Below, one piece after another: positions 39,765-48,182 of a DNA stretch of 64,000 nucleotides. The notes beneath the pieces were generated by a model that did not search any database, was not told where the DNA came from, and was given only the letters and a program-made list of their open reading frames with translations. A program made the position numbers and the translations under genes. The stretch is from Amnibacterium setariae (lineage in GTDB: Bacteria > Actinomycetota > Actinomycetes > Actinomycetales > Microbacteriaceae). The stretch covers positions 868,001-932,000 of the forward strand of contig NZ_QXTG01000002.1 in assembly GCF_003581425.1 (NCBI RefSeq). Reading direction: 5' to 3'. The number at the start of each line of letters is the position of its first letter. Position 1 is the first letter of the stretch.

Positions 39765-40306
39765 GCGAGCGGAAGCGGACCACCCGCTGGACCACCGGAC
39801 CGCCCCTCGTCGTCGGGCTGGTCGTGCTGTGGCTGCTGCTGTGGCGCTCGGTCGCGCCGCTGACGATCGTGACCGGTGTCGTCACCGCCCTCCTCGTCGT
39901 GCGGGTCTTCGAGCTGCCCCCGGTGCCGCACATCGGCCGGTTCCGACCCGTCGCGTCCGTCGCGCTGCTCGGGTGGTTCCTGTGGTCGGTGGTCGTGGCG
40001 TCCGTGCAGGTCGCCGTGCAGGCGTTCGCCGCGCTGCGCCCGGCCTCGCGACCGCGGTCCGGGGTGATCGCCGCGCAGCTGCGCACCCGCGACGACCTGG
40101 TCCTCACCCTCACCGGCATCATCACCTCCCTGATCCCGGGCACCGTCATCGTCGAGGTGGACCGCACCGAGTCGGTGCTCTACCTCCACGTCCTGCGCGG
40201 CGGCACGCCGCAGCAGCTCGAGGCGGCGCGACGCGGCGTCCTCGACGCGGAGCGCCGGCTGGTCCGCGCGATCGGCTCCCCCGGCGAGCAGGAGGTCGTC
40301 GCATGA
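39761..40306 (+). CDS. mrpE: Mrp antiporter subunit E
   Basis: 181 aa. Two to three N-terminal helices (LVVGLVVLWLLLWRSVAPLTIVTG), then the conserved cytoplasmic part with RTRDDLVLTLTGIITSLIPGTVIVEVD and LYLHVL. The basic N-terminus fits an inside orientation. ATG overlaps the mrpD stop as ATGA. Confidence 0.93.
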   Translation: MSERKRTTRWTTGPPLVVGLVVLWLLLWRSVAPLTIVTGVVTALLVVRVFELPPVPHIGRFRPVASVALLGWFLWSVVVASVQVAVQAFAALRPASRPRSGVIAAQLRTRDDLVLTLTGIITSLIPGTVIVEVDRTESVLYLHVLRGGTPQQLEAARRGVLDAERRLVRAIGSPGEQEVVA

Positions 40307-40719
40307 CCCCGCACGACGTGCTCGTCGCCGTCGTCGGCGTGCTCTTCGCCGCGGGCGCCGCGCTGACCGTGCTCCGCGTCGTCCAGGGCCCGACGATCCT
40401 CGACCGGATGATCGCGTCGGACGTGCTGCTGACCACGATGACGCTGGTGCTCGGCGCGTTCATGGCGCTCGAGCGGCGCACCGACCTGATCCCGGTGCTC
40501 CTCGTGCTCGCCGGGTCGTCGGCGTTCGCGACGATCGCGGTCGCCCGGTCCGTCTCGAAGCACGACCGACCCGAGCCGGAGCGCACGGAGGGCGACCCGC
40601 TCGCGACGGTCGGCCACGCGGAGGCGGTGCTGGAGCGGACCAAGCAGCAGGTCGCGGACCTCGACGACGAGGGGCTCGACCGCGACGACCTCCGCCCGAC
40701 GGGAGGGACCGACCGATGA
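40303..40719 (+). CDS. mrpF: Mrp antiporter subunit F
   Basis: 138 aa, three helices in the first 90 residues with the signature VVQGPTILDRMIASDVL, followed by an unusual 50-residue charged tail (KHDRPEPERTEGDPL and EDLDDEGLDRDD-like acidic stretches) not needed for the fold. ATG overlaps the mrpE stop. Confidence 0.93.
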   Translation: MTPHDVLVAVVGVLFAAGAALTVLRVVQGPTILDRMIASDVLLTTMTLVLGAFMALERRTDLIPVLLVLAGSSAFATIAVARSVSKHDRPEPERTEGDPLATVGHAEAVLERTKQQVADLDDEGLDRDDLRPTGGTDR

Positions 40720-41069
40720 CCATCGTGACCGACCTGCTCCTGCTCGCCGCCGCGCTGCTGACCCTCGCCGCCGGCGTGGGCCTCGTCCGCTTCGGCGACG
40801 CGCTCGCGCGGCTGCACGCGGCGACCAAGCCGCAGGTGCTCGGCCTGCTCTGCGTGCTCGCGGCCGTCGCCGTGGGCAACGGCCGCTGGGACCTCGTGCC
40901 CGCCCTGATCCCGGTGATGGGGCTGCAGCTGGTGACGATCCCCGTGTCGGCCCACATGGTCGCGCGCGCCGCGTACCGCACGGGCAACTACCGCGACGAC
41001 CTGCTCACGGCCGACGAGCTGGCGCCCGCCGTGGAGCGGGCCGGCGAGCGCGAGGCCGACGCCTCCTGA
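40716..41069 (+). CDS. mrpG: Mrp antiporter subunit G
   Basis: 117 aa, three helices with the family signature GLVRFGDALARLHAATKPQVLGLL. Last gene of the operon; ATG overlaps the mrpF stop. A palindrome that probably acts as terminator follows seven bases later. Confidence 0.94.
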   Translation: MTIVTDLLLLAAALLTLAAGVGLVRFGDALARLHAATKPQVLGLLCVLAAVAVGNGRWDLVPALIPVMGLQLVTIPVSAHMVARAAYRTGNYRDDLLTADELAPAVERAGEREADAS

Positions 41070-41075
41070 TCCCTC

Positions 41076-41106
41076 CGTTTCTTAGGCAGGACCTGCCTAC
41101 GAAACG
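41076..41106. terminator. inverted repeat / bidirectional terminator after mrpG
   Basis: CGTTTC-T-TAGGCAGG faces CCTGCCTA-C-GAAACG around one central A, with a single mismatch. It sits between the convergent stops of mrpG and a GNAT gene. Confidence 0.65.
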
Positions 41107-41115
41107 ACGTTGGGG

Positions 41116-41565
41116 TCAGGACGGCGCGGGCCAGCGGAGGAGCAGGTCCGGCGCGCCCTCGTCGTTGTCGCCGTCGGTGCGGCCGGCGACGACGAAGCCG
41201 TGAAGGGCGTAGAAGGCGCGGGCGGGCGCGTTGCTGACGAAGACCCACAGCCGCAGGCCCGACGGGCGCAGCCGCTTCGCGTGCCCGAGGAGGGCCGTGC
41301 CCACGCCCCGGCCCTGCGCCGGCGGCGCGACGTACAGGTCGGCGAGCAGGTCGCCCTCCAGCACGAGGAAGCCCGCGGTCTCGCCATCGAGCCGCGCGAG
41401 CCGGACCTCCGCGTGCGGCAGCACGTCCGCGAGCAGGTGCGGGAGGTAGTCCTCATCGGGGTGCACCGCGGGCGGGAACGCGTCCCCCGCGGCCGCCCGC
41501 GCGGCGAGGTGGATGCGCGCGAGGGCGGGCGCGTCGTCCGCGCCCGCCCTCGTCAGCTCGATCAT
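41116..41565 (-). CDS. GNAT family N-acetyltransferase
   Basis: 149 aa. The acetyl-CoA loop is LYVAPPAQGRGVGTALLGHAK (about 80-100, QGRGVG) followed by LRLWVFVSNAPARAFYALHGF, the standard GNAT motif B. It begins 11 bases after the tig stop without a clear ribosome site, so it is probably translated by coupling on the tig message. The substrate is unknown. Confidence 0.88.
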   Translation of the reverse strand: MIELTRAGADDAPALARIHLAARAAAGDAFPPAVHPDEDYLPHLLADVLPHAEVRLARLDGETAGFLVLEGDLLADLYVAPPAQGRGVGTALLGHAKRLRPSGLRLWVFVSNAPARAFYALHGFVVAGRTDGDNDEGAPDLLLRWPAPS

Positions 41566-41576
41566 CGCGTCGAGGC

Positions 41577-43046
41577 TCAGGCCTCCGTCGCGGGCTCCAC
41601 GTCCGCCTTCTTGCGGCTGCGGCGCTTCGGGGCCGGCTTCTCGGCCTCGGCCTCGGCGTCCGCGGCGTCGTCGGCGATCTGCTCGGCCTCGACGACCGTG
41701 TCCAGCTCGGCGGACGGCACGGTCTCGACGGGCTCGTCGGTCTCCTCGTCCACGACGTCGGCGACGTCGTCGGCGACGACGAAGTCGCTGAGGTCGACCG
41801 CGGCGCCGTTCGTGTCGACGACCTCGACCTTGCCGAGCAGGACGCTGATCGCCTTGCTCCGCGCGACCTCGCCGAACATCGACTGCAGCTGGTTGTTCTG
41901 CTGCAGGACCTCGATGAACTCCTGCGGCTGCATGCCGTACTGCTGCGCGGACTGCACGACGTACTGCGCGAACTCGTCCTGCGAGACGCCGATGTTCTCC
42001 TGCTCGGCGACCTTGTCGAAGAGCAGCTGCGAGCGGAACGCCTTCTCGCTCGCCTCCTTCACCTCGGCACGGTGCACGTCGTCCTCGAGCCGGCCCTCGC
42101 TCTCGAGGTGGCGGTGCACCTCGTCCTCGATGAGGGAGGCGGGGACGGGCACGTCGACCTGCGCGAGGAGCGCGTCGGCGACCTTGTCGCGGGCCTGCGA
42201 GACCTGCTCGAGGCGCTTCTGCTGCTCGACCTGGCGGACGACGTCCGCGCGCAGCTCGTCGAGCGTGTCGAACTCGCTCGCCATCTGGGCGAAGTCGTCG
42301 TCGAGCTCGGGCAGCTCGCGCTCCTTGACGGCGAGGACCGTGACGGCGATCTCCGCCTCCTCGCCCTCGTGGTCGCCGCCGAGCAGCGTGGACTTGAAGG
42401 TGGTCGACTCGCCGGCGGTGAGCGACTCGAGGGCCTCGTCGATGCCCTCGATCAGCTCGCCGGAGCCGATCTCGTAGGAGATCGCGTTGGCGCTGTCGAC
42501 CTGCTCGGCCCCGATGGTGGCGGTGAGGTCGATCTGCACGAAGTCGCCGGACTTCGCGGGCCGCTCGACCGTGCTCAGCGTGCCGAACCGGCCGCGCAGC
42601 TCGTCGATCTGCTGCGCGACGTCGGCGTCGGACACCTCGATCGGGTCGACGATGACGGTCAGCTTCTCCAGCGACGGCAGCTCGATCTCGGGCCGCACGT
42701 CGACCTCGACGGTGACCTCGAGGTCGCCCGAGAAGTCCTTGGCGTCCGGCCACGCGGTGATGTCCGCCTCCGGCCGGCCGAGCGGCTGGATGTCGTTCGC
42801 GGTGACGGCCTCGCGGAAGAACTTGTCGAGGCCCTCGTTGACCGCGTGCTCGAGCACCGCGGGGCGGCCGACGCGCTGGTCGATGATGGGCGGCGGCACC
42901 TTGCCCTTGCGGAAGCCGGGGATCTGCACGTCCTCGGCGATGTGGCTGTAGGCGTGCGCGATGCTCGGCCTGAGCTCCTCCGGGGTCACGGAGATGGCGA
43001 GCTTCACCCGCGTCGGGCTCAGCTTCTCGACGGTCGTGGTGACCAT
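41577..43046 (-). CDS. tig: trigger factor
   Basis: 489 aa ribosome-bound chaperone. The N-terminal ribosome-binding domain has the signature GFRKGKVPP (about 45-53), the middle PPIase domain covers about 150-250 ([14 protein letters not shown]), and the C-terminal chaperone arms follow. The tail from about 440 is an acidic, Ala/Glu-rich extension ending in a basic [15 protein letters not shown] patch, common in actinobacterial trigger factors. ATG 43046 has GAGG ten bases upstream. tRNA-Pro lies just upstream on the same strand. Confidence 0.96.
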   Translation of the reverse strand: MVTTTVEKLSPTRVKLAISVTPEELRPSIAHAYSHIAEDVQIPGFRKGKVPPPIIDQRVGRPAVLEHAVNEGLDKFFREAVTANDIQPLGRPEADITAWPDAKDFSGDLEVTVEVDVRPEIELPSLEKLTVIVDPIEVSDADVAQQIDELRGRFGTLSTVERPAKSGDFVQIDLTATIGAEQVDSANAISYEIGSGELIEGIDEALESLTAGESTTFKSTLLGGDHEGEEAEIAVTVLAVKERELPELDDDFAQMASEFDTLDELRADVVRQVEQQKRLEQVSQARDKVADALLAQVDVPVPASLIEDEVHRHLESEGRLEDDVHRAEVKEASEKAFRSQLLFDKVAEQENIGVSQDEFAQYVVQSAQQYGMQPQEFIEVLQQNNQLQSMFGEVARSKAISVLLGKVEVVDTNGAAVDLSDFVVADDVADVVDEETDEPVETVPSAELDTVVEAEQIADDAADAEAEAEKPAPKRRSRKKADVEPATEA

Positions 43047-43113
43047 GGGGGTGTTCCTCGATCCTTGTCGTGGTCTGAAGTGGTCGCGCGTCCGGGACGC
43101 GTCCCGCTGTCGG

Positions 43114-43187
43114 TCGGGGCGACAGGATTCGAACCTGCGGCCTCCCGCTCCCAAAGCGGGTGCTCTACCAAGCTGAGCTACGCCCCG
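43114..43187 (-). tRNA. tRNA-Pro (anticodon TGG)
   Basis: Cloverleaf of 74 nt without encoded CCA: acceptor CGGGGCG/CGCCCCG, D stem GCTC/GAGC, anticodon stem CCCGC/GCGGG with loop TTTGGGA (TGG), T stem GCAGG/CCTGT with loop TTCGAAT, discriminator A. The genome continues CCG, so CCA must be added enzymatically, unlike tRNA-Ala in this window. Confidence 0.97.
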
Positions 43188-43280
43188 CGGATCGACCTCC
43201 GCGAGGAGCGCCGCGGTGGAACCGGAAACGACCGGCGGCGAGTCTAGCGAGTCCCGCCCGACCTGCGGCCGGACAGGGGA

Positions 43281-43315
43281 AGGGGCCGCCCCGGAGCTCG
43301 TCCGGTGCGGCCCCT
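43281..43315 (-). terminator. terminator after dps
   Basis: Stem AGGGGCCGC/GCGGCCCCT with an inner CCGGA/TCCGG continuation, starting 17 bases past the dps stop. Confidence 0.8.
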
Positions 43316-43331
43316 CGGCCCGGGATGCGGC

Positions 43332-43853
43332 TCAGTCGGTCGCGAGGTGCGCGGAGAGGAACCAGCGGTCCTCGACGAGCCCGCGCTCGATCTCGATGGC
43401 GACGTCCTGGCTGCTGAGGTCGATGTCGTCGAGGCCCTCGACGGCGTCGCGCACGACCTTCACCGCGGCGTCGATGTCGGCGACGACCTGCTCGATGATC
43501 TGGCCGTAGTTCTGGAAGCCGTCCTTCATGGGCGGGAGCGGGTTCTTCGCCGCGATGGTCTCGACGCGGGCGTCGATCGGCAGCCCCAGGGCGACCGTGC
43601 GCTCGGCGGCGAGGTCCGCGTACTCGCGGGCGTGGTCCACGACCTTGTCGAGCAGCTTGTGGACGGCGATGAAGTTCTCGCCGCGCACGTGCCAGTGCGC
43701 CTGCTTGCCGTTCAGGGCGAGGGCCTGCATCGCGATCACGACGGGGGCGAGGAACTGCGCGGTGCCGTTCACGTCCTCGGCGCTGGCCTGGGTCTGGTCG
43801 AGGACGGGCTCCGCCTTGGCCTCGACGTTGGTGGGCGATTCGACGTTCGTCAC
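43332..43853 (-). CDS. dps: Dps-family DNA-binding ferritin-like protein
   Basis: 173 aa. Dps forms a 12-mer that stores iron at shared ferroxidase sites and protects DNA from peroxide. The site is seen in AHWHVRGENF (His 53) and the partner REYADLAAER (Asp 80, Glu 84). The N-terminal 25 residues are flexible but not strongly basic, so DNA binding by the N-terminus is not obvious. GTG 43853 follows GGAAGG by ten bases. Monocistronic by its terminator. Confidence 0.94.
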   Translation of the reverse strand: MTNVESPTNVEAKAEPVLDQTQASAEDVNGTAQFLAPVVIAMQALALNGKQAHWHVRGENFIAVHKLLDKVVDHAREYADLAAERTVALGLPIDARVETIAAKNPLPPMKDGFQNYGQIIEQVVADIDAAVKVVRDAVEGLDDIDLSSQDVAIEIERGLVEDRWFLSAHLATD

Positions 43854-43930
43854 GTGACTGTCCTTCCGTTCGTCTCCGGGAAGTCTCCCGAGTGCATCTG
43901 GGCACCGCCCGAATGCACGCTGTGCGCCGT

Positions 43931-44467
43931 TCAGGAGGCGGGGGCGGAGCTGCTCTCGTCCTCGAGCGTCGTGTCCGCCGGCTTCGCGCGCTTCGCGTAC
44001 TCGGTGACGGCGAAGGAGCCCGCGACACCGGCGGCGATGGCGAAGAGCCCCGCGCCCGCGCCCCACTTCGACTTCCCGAAGAGCGCGTCGAACGAGATCT
44101 TCCCGGGGCCGTCGGCAGCGATCGCGGCGGCGGCCGCGGCGAGCACGGCGTTGAACTCCCAGCCGCCCGCGCTGTTCCAGACGCCGTTCTGCAGGTGCAC
44201 CTTCCGCACGGCGGTGGTCATCACCGCGATGAGCGCCGCGGAGGCCGCCGGCGTCGCGGCGCCGAGCGCGAGGGCGGCACCGCCGAACGTCTCCGCCGAG
44301 GCCGACGCGATCGCGTTCTGCCGGGGCGGGTGGATGTCGAGCGACTGCATGAAGCCCGTCGCGCCCTCGATGCCGGGGCCGTCGAAGGCGCCGGTGAGCT
44401 TCTGCAGGCCGTGGCCCACGAACAGGCCGCCGACGGTGAGGCGGAGGATCAGAGTGCCGAGCGCCAT
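43931..44467 (-). CDS. DoxX family membrane protein
   Basis: 178 aa, four helices. The DoxX core is LILRLTVGGLFVGHGLQKLTGAF at the N-terminus with GAALALGAATPAASAALIAVM. DoxX-like proteins are poorly defined; in mycobacteria a relative works with superoxide dismutase and a thiol transferase, so a redox role alongside the adjacent dps is possible but not shown. An unusual C-terminal extension after the fourth helix has KRAKPADTTLEDESSS. ATG 44467 has AGAGAGGA upstream. Confidence 0.87.
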   Translation of the reverse strand: MALGTLILRLTVGGLFVGHGLQKLTGAFDGPGIEGATGFMQSLDIHPPRQNAIASASAETFGGAALALGAATPAASAALIAVMTTAVRKVHLQNGVWNSAGGWEFNAVLAAAAAAIAADGPGKISFDALFGKSKWGAGAGLFAIAAGVAGSFAVTEYAKRAKPADTTLEDESSSAPAS

Positions 44468-44554
44468 GGAGGGGTCCTCTCTCGAAGTGCCGCAGTGGGA
44501 GCGACGCTAGGAGGCCCTCCTTGTGACGAACCTCCGAGACGACGCCCCTGCGGG

Positions 44555-45151
44555 CTACGACCCGGTCGCCGGCGAGGGCGTCGCGTCCGCCCGGTCGAGC
44601 AGCACCGAGCCGTTGACCGCGTCGATGCGCACGTCGTGGCGCACCCCGTCCGCGTCGAGCACGTCGCCCTGCCAGGCGACCCGGTCGCCGTCCTCGTCGA
44701 GCTCGATCGCGGTGACGCGGCCCCCGGGCACGGCGGCGAGCATGCGGCCGTGCGCCGAACTCAGCCGCACCGACGCGGCGGCGACGAGCGCGCGGTTCGC
44801 GGACTGCTCGTCCGCGTCGGTCGTGTCGTCGCTCGGACCGGCGAGCACCGTGCCGTCGGCGGCGAGGTGCAGCTCCCGCACCGAGCCGTCGGCGAGCACG
44901 ATCCGGACGTCCCACTCGGTCCCGTCGGACTCGTCCTCCACCTCGACGACGGTCCCCTCCCCCGCGTCCCGCTGCGCGAGGGTGGCGATCGCCGCGACGC
45001 TCGGGCCCCGCGTCGAGGTGGGGGTCGGCGACGGCGAGGCGGTGCGTGTCGGGATGCCGAGCACGGGCTGCCCCGGCGTGCACGCGGCGAGCGCGCCGAC
45101 GGTGAGCGGGATCACGGCCGCGAGCGTCAGGATGCGGATGGGTGTTCGCAC
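44555..45151 (-). CDS. PepSY-like lipoprotein
   Basis: 198 aa exported lipoprotein. The N-terminus MRTPIRILTLAAVIPLTVG leads to the lipobox GALAAC (Cys 24), followed by a Ser/Thr/Pro linker. Two PepSY-type repeats follow: EGTVVEVEDESDGTEWDVRIVLADG and GRVTAIELDEDGDRVAWQGDVLDADG, each ending in a variant of the strand VRIDAVNGSVL. PepSY domains are thought to inhibit peptidases or act in cell-surface sensing. GTG 45151 has GAGGAG upstream. No neighbouring peptidase gene. Confidence 0.82.
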   Translation of the reverse strand: MRTPIRILTLAAVIPLTVGALAACTPGQPVLGIPTRTASPSPTPTSTRGPSVAAIATLAQRDAGEGTVVEVEDESDGTEWDVRIVLADGSVRELHLAADGTVLAGPSDDTTDADEQSANRALVAAASVRLSSAHGRMLAAVPGGRVTAIELDEDGDRVAWQGDVLDADGVRHDVRIDAVNGSVLLDRADATPSPATGS

Positions 45152-45216
45152 GGCGTTCTCCTCGATGGGTGCTCCACATCGAACCGGTATCGGCCGAACG
45201 CCGGCTGCGAGCCCGC

Positions 45217-45621
45217 TCAGGACTGGGGCAGGAGCGCCGAGGCGGGTGCGAGCGGCACCACGCCCTCCGCGAGCCGGAGCAGCCCGGGCTCGAGCGCGAC
45301 GAGCGCGTCGGCCTGGAGCCGGGTGACGGCGAGGTAGGTCGCGGGCACCGGGTCGTCGAGCCCGAGGTCGGCGGCGATGCGCCAGGCGGTCCGCAGGGAG
45401 ACCTTGTCGCCGAGCACGCGCATCGGTGTGCCCGCGATGGTGCGGAGCAGCTCGAGCGCGTCCCGCTCCTCACGCCTCCCGGTCCGCACCTCGTCGTAGA
45501 GGATCCGGAGGGCGTCGGAGCGCATCGCCGCCGGCGCGACGAGCTGGTCGCCGTCCGGGGCGCCGCGGCCCGCCTCCGCGAGCCGGACCGCGACGAGCGC
45601 GTCGATGCCGTAGCGGGTCAT
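45217..45621 (-). CDS. PIN-like (VapC-family) protein, orphan
   Basis: 134 aa. It resembles an actinobacterial group related to VapC PIN nucleases: RYGIDALVAVRLAEAG at the start, LVAPAAMRSDALRILYDEV, and the closing PATYLAVTRLQADALVALEPGLLRLAEGVVPLAP. The first acidic position (Asp 7 in YGIDA) is kept, but the late PIN aspartate in TxD is Glu here (ALEPG). No antitoxin-sized gene is adjacent, so it may not be a toxin. ATG 45621 has GGAGG upstream. A complex inverted repeat lies in its promoter region. Confidence 0.65.
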   Translation of the reverse strand: MTRYGIDALVAVRLAEAGRGAPDGDQLVAPAAMRSDALRILYDEVRTGRREERDALELLRTIAGTPMRVLGDKVSLRTAWRIAADLGLDDPVPATYLAVTRLQADALVALEPGLLRLAEGVVPLAPASALLPQS

Positions 45622-45678
45622 GCGCGGGCCTCCTCGTCCGACGGGCAGCCGTCCGCGCCGACGCTACTCCCGGCCCGT

Positions 45679-45730
45679 GTTGCCACTTCTGGCAACCTGA
45701 GGAGGCCTTGAGGTCGCGAGAAGTGGCAAC
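45679..45730. promoter_or_regulatory. triple GTTGCC inverted-repeat element
   Basis: GTTGCCACTTCT (45679-45690) is repeated exactly in inverse as AGAAGTGGCAAC (45719-45730), 28 bases apart. GGCAAC also occurs at 45691-45696, making a tight GTTGCC-n6-GGCAAC palindrome. It lies in the 213-bp gap between the divergent PIN-like gene and a membrane protein gene, so an operator is likely. Confidence 0.65.
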
Positions 45731-45834
45731 GCCCTGCCCTCCCTGCCTCGCCGTCTCCCCGGACTGGGGATCGTGCTGCGCCCCGAGGCCGCCGACCCTG
45801 GTGCCGCGCACCCGCGCGCGGGAGGGACGGCACG

Positions 45835-46308
45835 ATGAGCCTCAGCACTGCTGCGGGAGGAAGCGCACCCGCTCGGCTGCTCCCCCTCGCCGTGGCGGCC
45901 GTCGGCGTCGCCGGTCTGGCCGTCGAGGCCGGCCGGGTCGGCCTGCTGCTGCTCGTCGAGGGCGCGGATCTGCTCGTTCCCGCTGCCGCGGCCGTCGCCG
46001 CCCTGAGCGCCGGCGTCGCACTGCTCCTGCACCGACGTTCGGCGATGTGGGGCGGCCTGCTCGTCCTCGGTGGAGCGGCGATCTGGGCCGGAGCGGGCCT
46101 CCTCGCTCCCCTCCTCGCGGGCGGGACGACGGGCGAGTACGTGCCCTATCGCGCCGCGGGCGACCCGGTCGCGTGGTCGCTGCTGTGGTCGACCGTCGTG
46201 GTGCCGACGCTGGCAGCCGCGGGTGCGACCTTCGCCCTGCTGGGTGCCGCCGCCGCGATGCTGCGACTGGTCGGCCGTCTCACCCGCGCCGCCCGAGGGC
46301 AGGGCTGA
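45835..46308 (+). CDS. four-helix membrane protein of unknown function
   Basis: 157 aa. Four hydrophobic segments (LLPLAVAAVGVAGLAVEA, LVPAAAAVAALSAGVALLL, MWGGLLVLGGAAIWAGAGLLAPLL, LLWSTVVVPTLAAAGATFALLG) with short loops and a basic C-terminus (RLTRAARGQG). No family recognised. ATG 45835 follows GGAGGG by eight bases. Convergent with the next small gene. Confidence 0.72.
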   Translation: MSLSTAAGGSAPARLLPLAVAAVGVAGLAVEAGRVGLLLLVEGADLLVPAAAAVAALSAGVALLLHRRSAMWGGLLVLGGAAIWAGAGLLAPLLAGGTTGEYVPYRAAGDPVAWSLLWSTVVVPTLAAAGATFALLGAAAAMLRLVGRLTRAARGQG

Positions 46309-46314
46309 CGCCGC

Positions 46315-46515
46315 TCAGTCGGCGTCGGGCCTCGCGCGGCGCTGGCCGCGGAGCCGCAGCAGGAAGATCACGGCGCCGACCACGGCCAGCACGATCCCGA
46401 AGAGCATGAACGGCTGCCCGGGGTAGAGCACGATCAGGATGATCCCCATCCCGAGCTCGACCAGACCGCCGAGGCCGAACAGGCCGTAGCGCACGGGCTT
46501 CCGCTGTTCGGTCAT
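46315..46515 (-). CDS. small two-helix membrane protein
   Basis: 66 aa: basic N-terminus, helix LFGLGGLVELGMGIILIVLY, short turn PGQP, helix MLFGIVLAVVGAVIFLL, basic tail RLRGQRRARPD. Unknown function. The ATG lies six bases after a TACCGT -10 box with no ribosome site, the leaderless pattern seen elsewhere here. Confidence 0.65.
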   Translation of the reverse strand: MTEQRKPVRYGLFGLGGLVELGMGIILIVLYPGQPFMLFGIVLAVVGAVIFLLRLRGQRRARPDAD

Positions 46516-46521
46516 GCCTCG

Positions 46522-46527
46522 ACGGTA
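46522..46527 (-). promoter_or_regulatory. -10 box of the leaderless 66-aa gene
   Basis: TACCGT on the minus strand, six bases before ATG 46515. Confidence 0.45.
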
Positions 46528-46579
46528 CCCGCCGGTGATCGCGCCGCCTGCCCCCGGGCGGAGCCGCGGACGGCCTGCT

Positions 46580-46759
46580 TCATCCGAGCAGCAGCGTCAG
46601 GCCGATGAGCACGAACACCGCGCCCATCGCCAGGACGCCGAGCAGCAGGCCCGTGGCGAGCCGGCTGCGGCTCCCTCGTCGTGCTCTCGGCAGCATCGGC
46701 ACGCTCGCGACGATCATGGCCGCGCCCAGCAGGAGGACGACGGAGGCGCCGTCATCCAC
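46580..46759 (-). CDS. small two-helix membrane protein (59 aa)
   Basis: An open frame from GTG 46759 to TGA 46580-46582 encodes two clear hydrophobic helices, SVVLLLGAAMIVASVPML and TGLLLGVLAMGAVFVLIGLTLL, joined by the basic loop PRARRGSRSRL. This composition is unlikely by chance. It starts 24 bases after the HNH gene stop on the same strand. No ribosome site is visible, so coupling or a different start is possible. Function unknown. Confidence 0.5.
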   Translation of the reverse strand: MDDGASVVLLLGAAMIVASVPMLPRARRGSRSRLATGLLLGVLAMGAVFVLIGLTLLLG

Positions 46760-46783
46760 GGGAGTCGTCGTGGACGCGCCGAC

Positions 46784-48061
46784 TCACTCGCAGACGATGC
46801 CGTCGTGATCGCGGTCCTGGTACCAGGCGTACTCCGGGTCCACGCCGCGGACGTACGGCGCGTGGTTCGGGTGCCGCTTCAGCTCGGTGCACGTGCCGTA
46901 CTGGGGATCGGTGCCGTGCGGCTTCGTCACCACGTGGTGCGCGGCGGGCTTCGCCTTCGGCTTCGGCTTGCCCACCAGCGCCGTCAGGTTCGGCTTGCCC
47001 GGCTTCGCCACGAACGGGTTCGCGCAGTAGGTCGCGAGGTCCGTGGTGAGGGCGGTCCGCTCCTTCGCGTCGACGGACAGCCCCCATCGGGACTTCACCG
47101 CGATCCAGTCCTTCACGTACGCGCAGCGGTAGGACGCCGCCGAGGGCAGGTAGGCGGTGGGCTCCTTCGAGCCCTTCGCCCGGTGCGCCTGCGGCGAGAT
47201 CGCGACGAGCGCGGGACCGTAGCCGAGGTCGTTCGCGAACGCGGTGCGCTTCTTCGTCGACCAGCCGGCGGCGCCGCTCGTCCAGGCCTCCTGCAGCGGG
47301 ACGAGGTGGTCGACGACGACCTTCTTCGGGCTGCGGACGACCCGCCCGTCGTACGGCGAGCGCCAGCGGCCGGACCGCACCGTGTCGCGGTGCACGGTCG
47401 CGCGCTTCGTCGACTCGGTCTTCAGCACCTCGGTCCGGGTCGTCTCGCCGTCGCGGTTCGCGTCCACCCGCTGCGGGAACCGCTTGGCGGAGTAGGAGGC
47501 GCCGCGCGTCTCCGCGCCGACACGGAGTTTTCCGAGCAGCGCGCTCGCCGCGACCTGCCCTTTCTTCGCCTTCACGACGTGCTGCCGGACGGTGGCGGTG
47601 AACCAGGTGGTCGGGTAGACGTCGTAATAGGAGCCGCGCTCGATGTCCGACTCCGTCGTGACCTCGACGTGCGCCGGGCCGGCGGCGGCCGCTCGGTGGA
47701 CGCTGACGACGCGGTCGCGGAAGCCGCCGATCTCCGGAGCGTCGACGAGCACGCCGTCGATGCGGAGCTCGCTGGTCCAGTCGCTCGTCCCCTGCAGGAA
47801 CGGTCCCGCGGAGGAGTAGACGACGGTGAGCGTGCCGTTCACCCAGCGCACGGTCGTCTTCGGGATGACCGGGCCGGGCACCAGCGCCGGCGGCGCCGGC
47901 AGGACGGGGCGCGTCGGCGCGGGCGTCGCCGAGTCGGTCGGCGCGGGCGTCGCGGAGTCGGTCGGCGCGGGGACGTCGGCGAGGGCTGCGGTCGGGGCGA
48001 GCACGACGGCTCCCGACAGCAGGACGGCGGCGGCGGACAGGACGGCGAGGGGTCGCTTCAT
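46784..48061 (-). CDS. secreted HNH endonuclease-like protein with excalibur domain
   Basis: 425 aa. A signal peptide (KRPLAVLSAAAVLLSGAVVL to ALADVPA) is followed by a repeated Pro/Ser/Thr linker (APTDSATPAPTDSATP). The middle is a beta-rich region (70-190), then an HNH/DUF1524-like nuclease core with KKVVVDHLVPLQEAW, KKRTAFANDL and SPQAHRAKGSKEPTAYLP. The C-terminus is a calcium-binding excalibur domain (DPEYAWYQDRDHDGIVCE). Such proteins are exported nucleases of actinobacteria and bacilli, probably for DNA scavenging. ATG 48061 is favoured over GTG 48064 because AAGGAG is five bases upstream; a TACGGT -10 box is at 48093-48098. Confidence 0.88.
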   Translation of the reverse strand: MKRPLAVLSAAAVLLSGAVVLAPTAALADVPAPTDSATPAPTDSATPAPTRPVLPAPPALVPGPVIPKTTVRWVNGTLTVVYSSAGPFLQGTSDWTSELRIDGVLVDAPEIGGFRDRVVSVHRAAAAGPAHVEVTTESDIERGSYYDVYPTTWFTATVRQHVVKAKKGQVAASALLGKLRVGAETRGASYSAKRFPQRVDANRDGETTRTEVLKTESTKRATVHRDTVRSGRWRSPYDGRVVRSPKKVVVDHLVPLQEAWTSGAAGWSTKKRTAFANDLGYGPALVAISPQAHRAKGSKEPTAYLPSAASYRCAYVKDWIAVKSRWGLSVDAKERTALTTDLATYCANPFVAKPGKPNLTALVGKPKPKAKPAAHHVVTKPHGTDPQYGTCTELKRHPNHAPYVRGVDPEYAWYQDRDHDGIVCE

Positions 48062-48182
48062 CACGGCTCCTTAGGAGAGGTCGAGCGGGCACACCGTAAC
48101 GACGCACCGCCCGATCCGGGAGGGCGCCACGGCGCATCTGACCCAGTCCCCCTGGGTTCTCCGGGCATGCCCGAGGGGTCCG

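Noticed and set aside
41082-41100. TTAGGCAGGACCTGCCTAC resembles a DtxR/IdeR iron box
   Set aside because: It matches only the outer positions and lies between two convergent stops, where no promoter is expected; a terminator explains it better.
45217-45621. VapBC toxin-antitoxin system
   Set aside because: Only a PIN-like protein with a changed late acidic residue is present; no antitoxin-like gene flanks it.
47890-47970. CRISPR-like or tandem repeat around GTCGGCGCGGGCGTCGC
   Set aside because: Two short repeats encode the APTDSATP linker of the secreted nuclease; no spacers or cas genes exist in the window.
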